From positions 1,545,477 to 1,577,398 of the forward strand of contig BFEA01000047.1 in NCBI GenBank assembly GCA_003427395.1: DNA of 31,922 nt, read 5' to 3'. Every line of letters begins with the position of its first letter. Position 1 is the first letter of the stretch. The translations under genes were made by a program, and so were the position numbers. Of this stretch, positions 21,023 through 29,430 are shown one piece after another. This DNA is from Chara braunii (taxonomy: Eukaryota; Streptophyta; Charophyceae; Charales; Characeae). Under the pieces are notes generated by a model. The model had not been told where the DNA came from. It was given only the letters and a program-made list of their open reading frames with translations, and ran no database searches.

Positions 21023-21526
21023 TTGATTGATATGTGGACTGACGGTCGTACCTCGATCGGGCGCCAGCCTCCCGTATCTCCCTCGACAACGTGCCCCTTC
21101 CCTTACAACGAGGAAAGGACACGTATTTGCGAGTGGGACNTACGAGAAGTTGTCGCACGGATCGACGAACGATATTACTTCCCTCCCGAAAATCGTTNTT
21201 CTGGATTCGTGGATGNGGGNTTTGTCATTATCGATACGCACTTCCCACCTTACTCCGTGCTGTTGCCATTTAACGAGTTGATCGTCATTCCGTGGACGNC
21301 AGTGGCGCCCCATTGGCCTCGAACCCTGTGCANTGAGTGCCAGCGTTTCGATCGCTACTAATCAAAGGGCTTCCACTACCGGATACGGAGTGAAGACGAG
21401 CANAAGGAAAGAGCCACACGGTTGAGACCATCCACGTCGGACTCGGAATTGTCCAACGAGCNGCGTCGGGACTCGATACGAAAACGGGACACGCGGAGTG
21501 TACCGAAGCNCTTCCGCTCTAAATGA
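21023..21526 (+). pseudogene. LTR-encoded ORF, 3' LTR copy, interrupted
   Basis: It is identical in sequence and N positions to 9373-9876, with the same stop (TAA at 21359-21361). Because this part of the LTR may be a duplicated assembly segment, it is not independent evidence. See the intact copy at 30394-30993. Confidence 0.6.
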
Positions 21527-21803
21527 AGATCCATAGCGCGGTGGGAAGTTCGACAATACTTTTTGGATTGAATTTGGATTTTTCTCTTTTCGCGCCGAGC
21601 ACGCGTGCGCATTCCGCGACGCGCGAAAGCAACCGACTTACTTCATCAGGCCAACACGGGGGATTTCAGTTTTGTCTGTGTCCCCACACTCAATTTTCCA
21701 AAAATCCTTGGCACACCCCATCTTGCTGTTTTTCTGGGCCTTCTTTCCGCACCCTTAGCACTCCGAACGGAAGACAGCACAGGGCGTGAGGTTGCGCGTC
21801 ACA

Positions 21804-22440
21804 GACAACCCTTTCACTGCTTCCAGGTCCCCTACCTACAACCCAACTTCATTATCGTACCCCTCTCACCGCACCCCCCTGCTTCCCCACCTCAGACACC
21901 CTCTCAATCACACAGCCGTTCCTTCGACCCCCTGCACTGCCACTGATCCCCGCTAGCCCTGCCACCTTGACCTGCCCCCCGCCCCCTTTCCCCGTCGGGT
22001 GTGAGACATGGTGGGGCCGCAAATGGAGCACTCCCGCCCGGAGAGGAAAAGAGGGAGAGGTAGTGGGTGAATGGAGCCCATCACAGCAGACAGATACGAA
22101 CATGGACATCACAAAAACGACGGCCACGACATGAAATGATGAAGCCCAGAGCAGGGAGGTGCGGGTGCTTACCTTACACAGGCCAACCTGTACCCGACAT
22201 GGCGAAGACACCAGAAGACCATGCGATGGAGCAATGCCACCGACGAGGGGCGAAGACAGGGGAAGCAGGTTAACGACCTGTTGCCACTGCAGATAGACAC
22301 AAACCATGCCCAGGCCCAGCTATTGTGCTAAGATGTGAATTGCCCCGAATAACAATGCAGGAATAGAGGGGCGTGAAGGAGGGCCGGAGGTTCGGTGCCT
22401 TTACTTGCTTTTACTTTATTTACTTACCCTTACTTGGAAA
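21804..22440 (+). mobile_element. LINE A 3' part, beyond the retrotransposon insertion
   Basis: It starts with the duplicated GACA. The short open reading of LINE A that enters the LTR at 7418 can be followed again here to a TGA at about 21944-21946, which is consistent with the same host sequence on both sides. The rest (about 21950-22370) has no convincing frame and is probably the LINE 3' UTR. TTTACTT-like units near 22400-22435 and a short A run at 22439-22446 may mark its 3' end. The boundary is approximate. Confidence 0.5.
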
Positions 22441-22914
22441 AAAAGAGACGGACAAGGGGTCGAGGGTTTAGGGGTCTAGGCTGCACCCCCAAACCCCCTG
22501 CATGCCAATGTACCAGGAAGGCTCACGACAGATCAGGTGCTCAGCGGAGGAGTGAAGAGGTACAGAAGGCTGACCTACACTCTCAGCTACAGCTCAAATT
22601 CCCATGGGTTGTAGCAGGCTCGAAGATAACTAACAATGCTTAACAGCTCATGTTCCAAAGGGTGGGGGTAGCGGAACGGGAGGACCTGGTTTGCTTGCCT
22701 ATATGATAGCACCGGGCTCCAAGATCGAAAGATGATCGCAGCCATGGGACTTGGGTATACTACCACCTAACTAATGTTGTCATGTAGGCAACCAACTTAG
22801 GCTACTGGGTAGTTGTATAGCTCTATCTGCCAAATTTCCTTCTCTGAGGGTGGACCATGCAGCTGGCAGGTGCTACTTTCAGATGTCTGTACAAACAAGC
22901 AAGTAAGATGTTCA
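22441..22914. other. Unassigned region
   Basis: An 82-codon frame (22395-22643) has no recognised motif. I see no repeat structure shared with the rest of the window. Confidence 0.35.
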
Positions 22915-23061
22915 GGGACGCTGGACCCTTTTTCCAGCAGGTGCTGCTCCCCACCAATAGATGGAGCGAGAGTGATAGTGGTGTCTGCTCCTATCAGCAC
23001 CCCTAGCACCAGTTGGGGCTGTTCAACAACAACAAAGGAAAAAAAAAAAAAAAAAAAAAAA
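22915..23061 (+). mobile_element. SINE-like element, plus-strand copy with A-tail
   Basis: It begins GGGACGCTGGACCC, followed by a hairpin (GCTGGA with TCCAGC), then CTCCCCACCAATAGATGG, then a second half (GTGTCTGCTCCTATCAGCAC, CTAGCACC), and an A run ending at 23061. The first half matches the minus-strand copy at 761-897. The second half matches the minus-strand copy at 25079-25167. It is the most complete copy in the window. No target duplication is obvious. Confidence 0.7.
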
Positions 23062-24110
23062 GAAGGGTATGCCCAAAGACGGATTGGGGTTACTTGATTA
23101 CCATCGAACATCCATGAGACTCAAGGGGGCTGTGGCATGGCCCTTGGGGATTACTTCCCCCCAATCATCTCCTCGGTGTAGTATTTCCTAAGGCATAGCG
23201 TACGTCTTGTTCAGGGAGGTCAAATTCGCCGATAGATGATCTTCGGAAGCCGTAGATCTTTCGTGTTTACGAACCAGTCCCCTCTAATCATTGGGCCATT
23301 AATCAGCGTCCGCACCCACTCTTAGTGCATTGCCTCTGTGAGAGCTCGAACGAGCTCTTCTCCTTTCTATGGACTCCCCTTTCAACCCATTAGTTATCTG
23401 GTGTTTTCTTTTCCATGGTTGAGATCCCCCATCCAAAAGTTGCCCCATTGCCGAGAATTGAGATGCCTGCCTTCACTGTGTTCTGAGGACAGATGAGCGG
23501 TGGTCGTGAACCACCTGTACTTTTGACTCTTCCCTTGCAGAACCTGAAAATGCCCTGTCCGCCAAAAAAAAAAGAACCAGCACAACTTTCTTTTGGCTGG
23601 CACCGCCAGCCATTGTCCTCTGGTAGCTGACCCCCAGAACTTGCTGCGCATTAACGGCGGCATTGGAGAAAATGGCTGGGCCAAGTACTCGTGGTTTAAA
23701 AGGTAGACATTCTTGATCAATGACATGAGGGTTCCCAAACAGTGTTCGCTTAGTATCTTTCCCGTCTTAGCGGAGTCTTATCTTTTTTGGGAAGGATTCT
23801 CCTCAGTAGTTTTAATGATATTGTATCAGAATACGTCATTAGGGAGCCTCAGGTCCATTCTCGCCGTACATCAGTATTAATCTGCAATAAGGTTGTCTTG
23901 GGAGAGACCAAGCGGGGTTAAAAGTCGCATGGTATTGGGTGGATATCATTACAGCAGCCCGAAGATAGCTGCAAGATCTGCAGCCACACCAGTGTTTCCA
24001 CTGTAAATTATCCTTAAACCACCAGTACCTCCTGAAGTCACGGCGGTTAACAAGCCACAACAATGATGAAAGAACGGCCCACTACGGGAGTGCCCAAATT
24101 CATCCGACTA
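23062..24110. other. Unassigned region
   Basis: No frame above about 115 codons and no known motif. TTTAAACCACCAGTACCT-like sequence near 24014 recurs at the window end (31889-31907), so part of this may be an unrecognised dispersed repeat. Confidence 0.4.
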
Positions 24111-24215
24111 CCGTCTTCCCCCGAACACAACGCACCCTCATTTTGGCTGTATCTGGCCCCAAATATATCTTCTATACATTCATTTTTACTGTGCGTTATG
24201 TTTGGGGGAAGACGG
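24111..24215. mobile_element. TA-flanked MITE, copy 1
   Basis: A 105-bp element flanked by TA on both sides (24109-24110, 24216-24217). The ends are inverted repeats of about 25 bp: CCGTCTTCCCCCGAACACAA on the left and its near complement (ending GGGGGAAGACGG) on the right. A second copy lies at 24540-24658. TA duplication and short size fit a Tc1/mariner-related mini-transposon moved by a transposase encoded elsewhere. Confidence 0.75.
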
Positions 24216-24539
24216 TAGTAACGCTTCTACTTCATTTTTTCCGGCGGCCTGGTGGTTTAAATAGCGACTTGATGATGCAGTTGATCAATAATGCAGCCAT
24301 TTGAATCCCTGGGTCTTAGATCCCCAGCCCATGTTCCCATTTTGTTTCCTGTATGTGTGTCCCAGGCAACCCTTTCCATGTGATAATTTTTCCACAGAAA
24401 AGAGGCACAGTTTTGTCGGAGCTGACACAGTTCTGTTCCTTCCAACAGTGAGGGGGCTGCTTGATATCATATGGCCCCGAAAACCCCATTGTTAATTACG
24501 AGTGCCCTACCATGACGGGTACTGGCATAATTATCCCTA
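24216..24539. other. Unassigned spacer between two MITEs
   Basis: No gene is seen. It includes GGTGGTTTAAA near 24250, the reverse complement of the TTTAAACCACC motif found elsewhere in the window. Confidence 0.35.
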
Positions 24540-24658
24540 TTGTCTCCCCCCCCCCCCCCCCCCACCAGCACAACACATCCTCATTATGGCTGTACCGGGC
24601 CTGAAACGTATCTCGTATACATACATTGATAAGGTGCATTATGTTTGGGGGAAGGCGG
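24540..24658. mobile_element. TA-flanked MITE, copy 2, with expanded C run
   Basis: It is flanked by TA (24538-24539, 24659-24660). The right half matches copy 1 (GCATTATGTTTGGGGGAAGG against GCGTTATGTTTGGGGGAAGA). The left end has a C run of about 18 bases where copy 1 has five, so the inverted repeat is distorted by slippage. Confidence 0.7.
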
Positions 24659-24860
24659 TAATGTACATTTTGAATTTTTATTGATCATAACTTCATGACT
24701 TCAACATGTGGGATGGTGACATGTCTGTTATACTGCTCTTCTTTTCTATCTCCCTCCCCACTGTCTCTTGGCTCTCTTGTGTAACTTTGTTTGCCATCAA
24801 TTGTCTTTAGTGCTTAAAAACACACACACAGAAAAAAAAAAAGAAAAAGGACAGCTTGTC
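24659..24860. other. Unassigned, with CA and A-rich runs
   Basis: It includes ACACACACAC and an A-rich run at about 24829-24847. No coding signal is seen. Confidence 0.35.
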
Positions 24861-24899
24861 AGCTCCATCTATTGGTGCGGAGCAACACCTGCTGGGATC
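24861..24899 (-). repeat. SINE fragment
   Basis: CTCCATCTATTGGTGCGGAG followed by CAACACCTGCTGG matches the 5' half of the SINE family in minus orientation (compare 22933-22965 reversed). The remainder of the element is not seen. Confidence 0.6.
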
Positions 24900-25002
24900 A
24901 CACCGTAGAACAGTAATGAGGACTATCAAGATCATCATTACGTAGTCCATCTAAGGCTATCCTATGGGGTATACTATATAGTTTCATAACTTTCATTTCG
25001 TA

Positions 25003-25073
25003 TGGGGTATAGCCAAGTGGTAAGGGAACGGGTTTTGGCCCTGTCATTCGGAGGTTCGAGTCCATCTAAGGCT
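25003..25073 (+). tRNA. tRNA-Gln(UUG)-like relic, organelle type, degraded 3' end
   Basis: The cloverleaf can be read from TGGGGTA (acceptor), TA, D-arm GCC-AAGTGGTAA-GGG, anticodon stem ACGGG-CCTGT with loop TTTTGGC (anticodon TTG), variable CATTC, and T-arm GGAGG-TTCGAGT-CCATC. The left two thirds closely resemble bacterial and organellar tRNA-Gln. Defects: one D-stem mismatch (G-G), one T-stem mismatch (A-A), and a 3' acceptor TAAGGCT that cannot pair with TGGGGTA. It is therefore probably a non-functional relic of plastid or mitochondrial origin. A SINE lies immediately downstream and duplicated its T-arm. Confidence 0.6.
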
Positions 25074-25078
<5 letters not shown>

Positions 25079-25108
<30 letters not shown>

Positions 25109-25167
25109 AACTTCCCCCACTAGTGTTAGTGGTGCTGATAAGAGCAGACACCACTAGCACCTGGGCA
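25079..25167 (-). mobile_element. 5'-truncated SINE inserted beside the tRNA relic, 28-bp target duplication
   Basis: On the plus strand a T run (25078 to about 25104) is followed by sequence matching the reversed second half of the SINE at 22915-23061 (GGTGCTGATA-GAGCAGACACCACTA). A perfect 28-bp direct repeat flanks it: 25051-25078 and 25168-25195, both reading GAGGTTCGAGTCCATCTAAG and on to GCTATCCT. An A-tail with a long target duplication is the mark of LINE-type target-primed insertion. The 5' half of the SINE is absent, which is consistent with 5' truncation. Confidence 0.75.
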
Positions 25168-25214
25168 GAGGTTCGAGTCCATCTAAGGCTATCCTATGTG
25201 CACTGCAATCGCAG

Positions 25215-25793
25215 GTGACAGAAAGGGAGCGGCAGTTTGCAAAATTTGAGGTTTATGTGCGACACCTATGGGGCATTTATCAGACGAACGATTATTTTCC
25301 CAAGTCCATTAGGCAAAGAAAGATAACAGAAGAGCTCAAGGTAATATGCTGAAATGTTTTTTCTTAACATGCTCTATTTGTATTTCATGAGGATGCAAAG
25401 ATGACCATGGTAAAGGTTTGCCATTACGAAGAAGGACATCAAAAAGTTCAAAGCACCCAACAGCCCAAAGTCGCCGAACATCCAAATAAGCAGGTGTCTG
25501 TGGACTTCCATCTCCATCAGGATGAGTTAGGCCGTGAGAGTGGGCATCACACAGGTGCCTGGGAGGCCCAAGGCTGTGATTATAGAAGGCCAGAAATATG
25601 GGAAAACATGGTCCATGAAATGATTCATTTGTTCTTAGTACTTCTTACCCTTGTCAGAGGACCCTCAGTTTGGGGACAAGGCTGGAACTGGCCCAGCGGG
25701 GGAGACATGTTGGGAGCCCCCTGGTGTCAGCCAGCCGTAGATATCATCCCTGCCTGCAGAGCAGTATTGAGGGCATCAAAGTTCAGACCTTGA
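25215..25793 (+). CDS. Possible two-exon host gene fragment
   Basis: An exon-like block at 25215-25340 follows an AG and ends before GTAATATG. It is exactly 42 codons (starts VTERERQFAKFEVYV, ends TEELK). A 51-bp candidate intron (25341-25391) carries GT-AG ends and a CTTAAC branch-like site. The next block begins DAK at 25392 and is in frame with a long open stretch to 25793. Matching phase on both sides supports splicing, but the intron is very short and I do not recognise the protein. The second half (after about 25580) may be intronic or non-coding. It could also be part of an unrecognised repeat. Confidence 0.3.
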
Positions 25794-25809
25794 GGGCTCT
25801 TGCTTATGC

Positions 25810-25978
25810 CTTTGTTTTTTTTTTGTTTTTTTTTTTTCCAATGTTTGTACGATGTACAACTTTTTAATGATATCAGTTTGTGTGTGTTATGTCAATGTGG
25901 TTTTCTCTTCTTTTTTTTTCCCTTTTCTTTTCTTCTTCTTCTTCTTCTTCTTCTTTCTTTTTTTTTTTTTTTTTTTGG
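25810..25978. repeat. T-rich and (CTT)n simple repeats
   Basis: T runs at about 25817-25838, then (TTC)n near 25930-25955, then a T run to about 25976. The last run may be the reversed A-tail of a minus-strand retroelement whose body would follow at 25977, but I find no match to the SINE family there. Confidence 0.7.
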
Positions 25979-26056
25979 AGGAGTCCAGGTTGTTGCAGGG
26001 GCTGGCTACCAGGAATATGACGGACCTGTCAGCAACTGACCTTCTGATCATCCCAA

Positions 26057-26511
26057 TGTCCTGCGTAGCATCACGTTCGGGCTCGACCGAACCCGGGTCA
26101 CCAGCCCATACGTACAGAGGTCCCCGGGCCGTCCTCCGTACGTACGGGCGTTCGGGGTCCCGTTTGGGGTCCGAACCTGAAGGCGTTCAGCCCCCACCAA
26201 AAATTATTTCGGGGACTAAAATAACTTTTTTTTCCTGAATTTTTGTTTGTGAGTTCTCTATGATGTGAGGTACATGCCTATAAACGTTGAATTAATTTTG
26301 CTAAGCCAAACAAAAATTAAAAATCACCAAAGATGGCGGTGTCAAACGTGCTCGCCCACTCACTATTTTGTTTTTTTTCACTTTTTAGTAAGTTTTACTT
26401 TTTGTTTACACTTTATTGCGGGGCCTAAACAAATTTATTATTTTTCGAAACTTTTTTAACGAGTTTTGTATTATGTGAAGTATACATCTGTAAATTGTCA
26501 AAGATGGTGGT
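26057..26511 (+). mobile_element. Palindrome-ended mini-element, copy 2 (head and AT-rich core)
   Basis: A GC-rich head (about 26057-26200) holds self-complementary motifs: GTTCGGGCTCGACCGAAC, CGTACGTACG and several GTTCGGG/CCGAAC half-sites. The AT-rich core (26205-26400) matches the reversed right half of copy 1 at 1683-2240, including GATGTGAGGTACATGCCT and CAAAGATGGCGGTGTCAAA. A second, weaker repeat of the same core follows (26455-26511, TATGTGAAGTATACAT then CAAAGATGGTGG). It may be one half of a larger element whose other half is 27155-27545. A 29-bp direct repeat with three mismatches lies at 26057-26085 and 27546-27574. Confidence 0.55.
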
Positions 26512-26711
26512 GGATGGTGGCTGTAAGCCTACGGAGGACGGAAACTGGAGATGCTCTAGGTTTGCATAACCTCTGCAATAATTTAAGAATAACCTGTGGA
26601 ATCTGATGATGATAAGGCCAGGATCTCATCTCTAACAGGAAAAAAACAGGGTTTGCCTATGGGACTTCTAGTGGCATGCTTACCCCTAGTGCTCAAAGTG
26701 CCTGGTACTAC
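26512..26711. repeat. Long inverted repeat, left arm
   Basis: About 200 bp that match the reverse complement of 27575-27757 with small indels. Shared blocks include GTAAGCCTAC, GAGGACGGAAACTGGAGATG, AGGTTTGCATAACCTC, GATGATGATAAGGCCAGGAT and AAGTGCCTGGTACTAC. The arms enclose 863 bp. It could be a long terminal inverted repeat of one element or two opposed copies of a repeat. Confidence 0.8.
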
Positions 26712-26937
26712 ACGGGCCGGTTTGTTCGATAGTGCTTCAATCAGGGCTGGGGAGGGAGGTGAGAACCTGCCTAGCCCTGATGCCTATAACCGCTGTCCGG
26801 TCAAAGGTCACTTGAATGGCTGATGATCCTGGGTATACTCAGGTAGGACCTTGGGAGTAGGGCTGCTCCGGAGATCGTAATGATGAGTAACGGTGGGTGG
26901 GTGTCTCATAGGGGACCGGGTAGACAATACCTGTGCA
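26712..26937. other. Unassigned region inside the inverted repeat
   Basis: No motif is recognised. The stretch lies between the left arm and the cluster of CCGAAC palindromes. Confidence 0.35.
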
Positions 26938-26942
26938 GCACA

Positions 26943-27018
26943 CCGAACATGTTCGGCGGCCCACCGAGCAGCCGAACATGTTCGGATGCTCGGCCGAACG
27001 GGAACCGAATATGTTCGG
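26943..27018. repeat. Three 14-bp palindromes CCGAACATGTTCGG
   Basis: Perfect copies lie at 26943-26956 and 26972-26985, and one symmetrical-minus-one copy (CCGAATATGTTCGG) at 27005-27018. Half-sites such as CCGAGCA and TGCTCGGCCGAAC lie between them. Each unit is its own reverse complement. This resembles the GC-rich motif arrays at the ends of the mini-elements but with a different unit. Confidence 0.85.
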
Positions 27019-27054
27019 CCGAGGGCAAATTAAAGGGCTGCCGAGCGCGTCCTC

Positions 27055-27093
27055 GTGTGTGTGTGGTGTGTGGAGTGTGTGTGGGGTGTGTGT
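27055..27093. repeat. (GT)n-rich simple repeat
   Basis: GT dinucleotides interrupted by G-rich spacers. A frame on either strand crosses it without recognisable protein. Confidence 0.8.
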
Positions 27094-27154
27094 TCAGGAG
27101 TGATGAGCAATGCCCTCCAGGGCCCCCCAACCCCTATATATATCTATATATAAT

Positions 27155-27545
27155 ATTAGAGTGGCCCTGGACCACTTGCCCGGCTGGGGAAAAAACGAGT
27201 TAAAAATAAAAAAATTAAAATTTAAAAATTATTTTTTTATTATTATTTGTTTTCTAATTTCGCAAGGAATTTTGATGTGACCGTGAGACAAAAGTTGTTT
27301 AGTTTATTTTTCTGCATAACATAGTTTTTTTTTCGGATTTTTCTAATTTTTATTTAGTTTTATTTGTTTTGCTGGGACCTTCCGTAGTTCTTCCACGGCC
27401 GGGCCGCCCGAAAAATAGAGTGACCCGGGCGGCCCGGCTGGTAGCCTAGTAAAAAAATATAAAAAATAACAATGTTCGGGCTGGGTTTATTTTGGGGCAC
27501 GTTTGGGCTCGATATCGAGCGTTCGGGTTCGGTGACCGAGTGTAT
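27155..27545 (+). mobile_element. Palindrome-ended mini-element, copy 3 (AT-rich core and tail)
   Basis: The AT-rich core at 27186-27375 includes TTTTGATGTGACCGTGAGAC and TTTTTCTGCATAACAT. It matches the reversed left half of copy 1 and the core of the copy at 28157-31303. It is bounded on the left by GGCCCTGGACCACTTGCCCGG and on the right by CGGCCGGGCCGCCCG and CCCGGGCGGCCCGGC (27396-27440), then GTTCGGG and CGATATCG motifs to 27540. It may be the second half of copy 2. Confidence 0.55.
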
Positions 27546-27574
27546 TGTCCTGCATAGCATCGCGTTCAGGCTCG

Positions 27575-27757
27575 GTAGTACCAGGCACTTCGAGCGCTAG
27601 GGGTAAGCATAGGCGAACCCTAGTTTTTTCCTGTTACAGAGGAGATCCTGGCCTTATCATCATCAGATCCCTCTATTTTTTCTTAAATTATTGCGGAGGT
27701 TATGCAAACCTAGACCATCTCCAGTTTCCGTCCTCAGTAGGCTTACAACCACCATTC
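27575..27757. repeat. Long inverted repeat, right arm
   Basis: The reverse-complement partner of 26512-26711. The differences are scattered substitutions plus a missing block of about 14 bases, so the duplication is not recent. Confidence 0.8.
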
Positions 27758-27819
27758 ACTTCCCGTAGTTTTACGTTTTAACTCCTTTTTTTTTCAAAAA
27801 AAAGGTGACTATGTTGAGA

Positions 27820-28156
27820 TATCATCTCTCTGCAGTGGCAAATACTACATAGATGCCTGCCTACTAATGACTAGTTGATAGACCATACTACCTTGGAACA
27901 ACGAGGTTTGGCACTCCCATGGTGTAAATCATGCCTATCCGTCTTTCCTAATACGAAGATAAGGGAGACCATTGAACACTTGCTCATGCAATGTCCCGGT
28001 ACGGTATTGTTATGGAGAAGATGGGACTGTGTGTGGAGAGGTTTAACGGGAATTGACTGGCCATGGGATTGGAGAGTCATTCTTCTGGGTCATTGGGAAC
28101 CGAATGATACAACTTTCAGAGTTTCAGATAATTTTTTTTGAAATTGGCCGGAAAGC
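27820..28156 (+). pseudogene. LINE B 3' fragment: zf-RVT domain
   Basis: LQWQILHRCLPT is followed by a stop, then from ATG 27875 an open stretch with WCKSC, EHLLMQCP and LLWRRW. This is the same zf-RVT domain as in LINE A (6780-7246). A shift in the T run at about 28130 moves the reading to a frame ending EIGRKA at 28140-28156. That is where the next element is inserted. The coding sequence resumes at 31304. No upstream LINE sequence is seen, so this copy is probably 5'-truncated near 27800. Confidence 0.75.
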
Positions 28157-29422
28157 TAGGAAGATTCTCACGCCCGGCCGGGCACCCGGGCGTGACGCCC
28201 GGGGGGGTCTGACGCCCGGGATACCCGGGCGTGCAAGCGCCCTCCCAGAGGACTCCAAATCCGGGCTCGTTTTGTTTTTTGCGATTTGGCTGTCAAAGGG
28301 GGGGGAGGGGGATATAAATTGGTTTTAAAGGGGCGAAAGGGGTCTAAAGGGGGGTGCCTTTGTGTGATTCTGTTATGTTTGTTTTTTTATCTCCGATTCT
28401 GTGAGGAATTATAATGTGACCCTCAGCCAAAAGTCGTTCATATTTCAATCCTACACAACATTTTTTTTTTCCAGAATTTTTTGAGGTCTTTTTTCTTTTT
28501 TTTGGCGCTGGGGCTGCCCGAAACCCTGTCTGTGGGTGTGACGAACTGCTTCCCGAACCCATGCTATCTTTCGTACCCCTTTGGTTTGATTTTTTCTTGT
28601 ATCATACCGACCCTACAAGCACCCCATTTGTTTTCTTGATTTCAGGCGCCGCGTTTTGGTCCCCCATCTTCTGGAAGCTTTTTGTGATTCTTCGGTCCTG
28701 CTTTTTCTTTTGCAATTCAGGAAATGCATAGGACTTTACGCGCGCCTTAGCGAGCGCACTGGGAATTGGGCCCGACAGTTGGGAATTCTGGGATAAGCGG
28801 AACTTCGACGTGTCCTTTTTGTATGTGAAGGTTCTCGGTTGCGTTGGGGAAAACTCTCGGAATTTTTTAAGGATACGAATAGGCATAGGACTTTCTTTTC
28901 CCGCGTCGTCCTTTTCGCGCGCGGATATGGTGATTACAATTTTGAATTGGTTTAGGACATGGGCAAGCTGTAACTGTTTCGGTGTCTTTTTCTTTTTCTT
29001 TTTGTTGACGGCGCCACGCATACGAAGCTTTCTTTTCTCCCCCCCCCCCTTCTCATCCTCCCTTCTCGTAACTGTTTTCTCTCTCTCTCTCCCGCTCTGA
29101 TTGATTGCGCGCCCATTTCCCTTTCTTGATCATCTGAATCTTGGACCCGTTTTGCGCTTCTTCTCGTGCCCTTTTTCCTTTCGCCTTTCGAATGTGAATT
29201 GGAAGCCCGGTCGATCCTTCGATTACTCTCGTCCACCAATCAGACGCGTGGTACGATAGGATCTGCCTAGTGCGCGATGAATCTGATTGGCGAAGCTCAG
29301 AATCCCGAAGGATCAACATGGCTTCCGTAGCGCGCTCCTCGCCAAGTCTTCTCCTCCTGCTTCTTTTCTTACACTTCGATTTTCCCCCTGCCTTCTTTCT
29401 CCCTTGCCCCCCTTCTCGCCAC

Positions 29423-29430
29423 TATAAATT
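29423..29430 (+). promoter_or_regulatory. LTR TATA box (solo LTR)
   Basis: TATAAATT with flanks like those of the other LTRs (CGCCAC before, TCGCAA after). It lies 971 bp upstream of the ATG of the intact LTR ORF. Confidence 0.65.

Larger units (their letters stand above)
7419..21803 (+). mobile_element. Full-length Ty3/gypsy LTR retrotransposon (14.4 kb)
   Basis: Two direct LTRs lie exactly 11,650 bp apart. Each begins TGTGACG, and the right one ends CGTCACA. The element is flanked by the 4-bp target duplication GACA (7415-7418 and 21804-21807). Between the LTRs, in order, are a primer binding site, gag with a CCHC knuckle, aspartic protease, RT, RNase H, a PHD-type finger, integrase (HHCC, DDE, GPY/F-like), and an extra acidic ORF. 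The order RT-RH-IN places it in Ty3/gypsy (Metaviridae). Stops in gag and at RT/RH, plus shifts in PR, RT and IN, make this copy non-autonomous. A 100-N gap lies inside it. No purine tract adjoins the 3' LTR. Confidence 0.93.
19069..21803 (+). repeat. 3' LTR
   Basis: A 2,735-bp LTR beginning TGTGACG and ending CGTCACA (perfect 7-bp inverted ends), followed by the GACA target duplication. By hand count it differs from the 5' LTR at about 29 sites in the first 630 bp. From about 8091 to 9969 of the 5' copy (19741-21619 here) I see no resolved difference, and the N bases fall at the same relative positions. That middle section is therefore probably the same assembled sequence placed twice. Confidence 0.93.

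Noticed and set aside
21852-22307. 151-codon minus-strand frame after the retrotransposon
   Set aside because: It is low complexity in places, with no domain, and lies opposite the probable LINE 3' end.
22455-22480. GGGTTTAGGG as a telomere repeat
   Set aside because: Only one unit is present, with no tandem array.
28168-28240. GC-rich repeated palindromes as a CRISPR array
   Set aside because: There are no unique equal-length spacers, the units overlap and are self-complementary, and the setting is eukaryotic.
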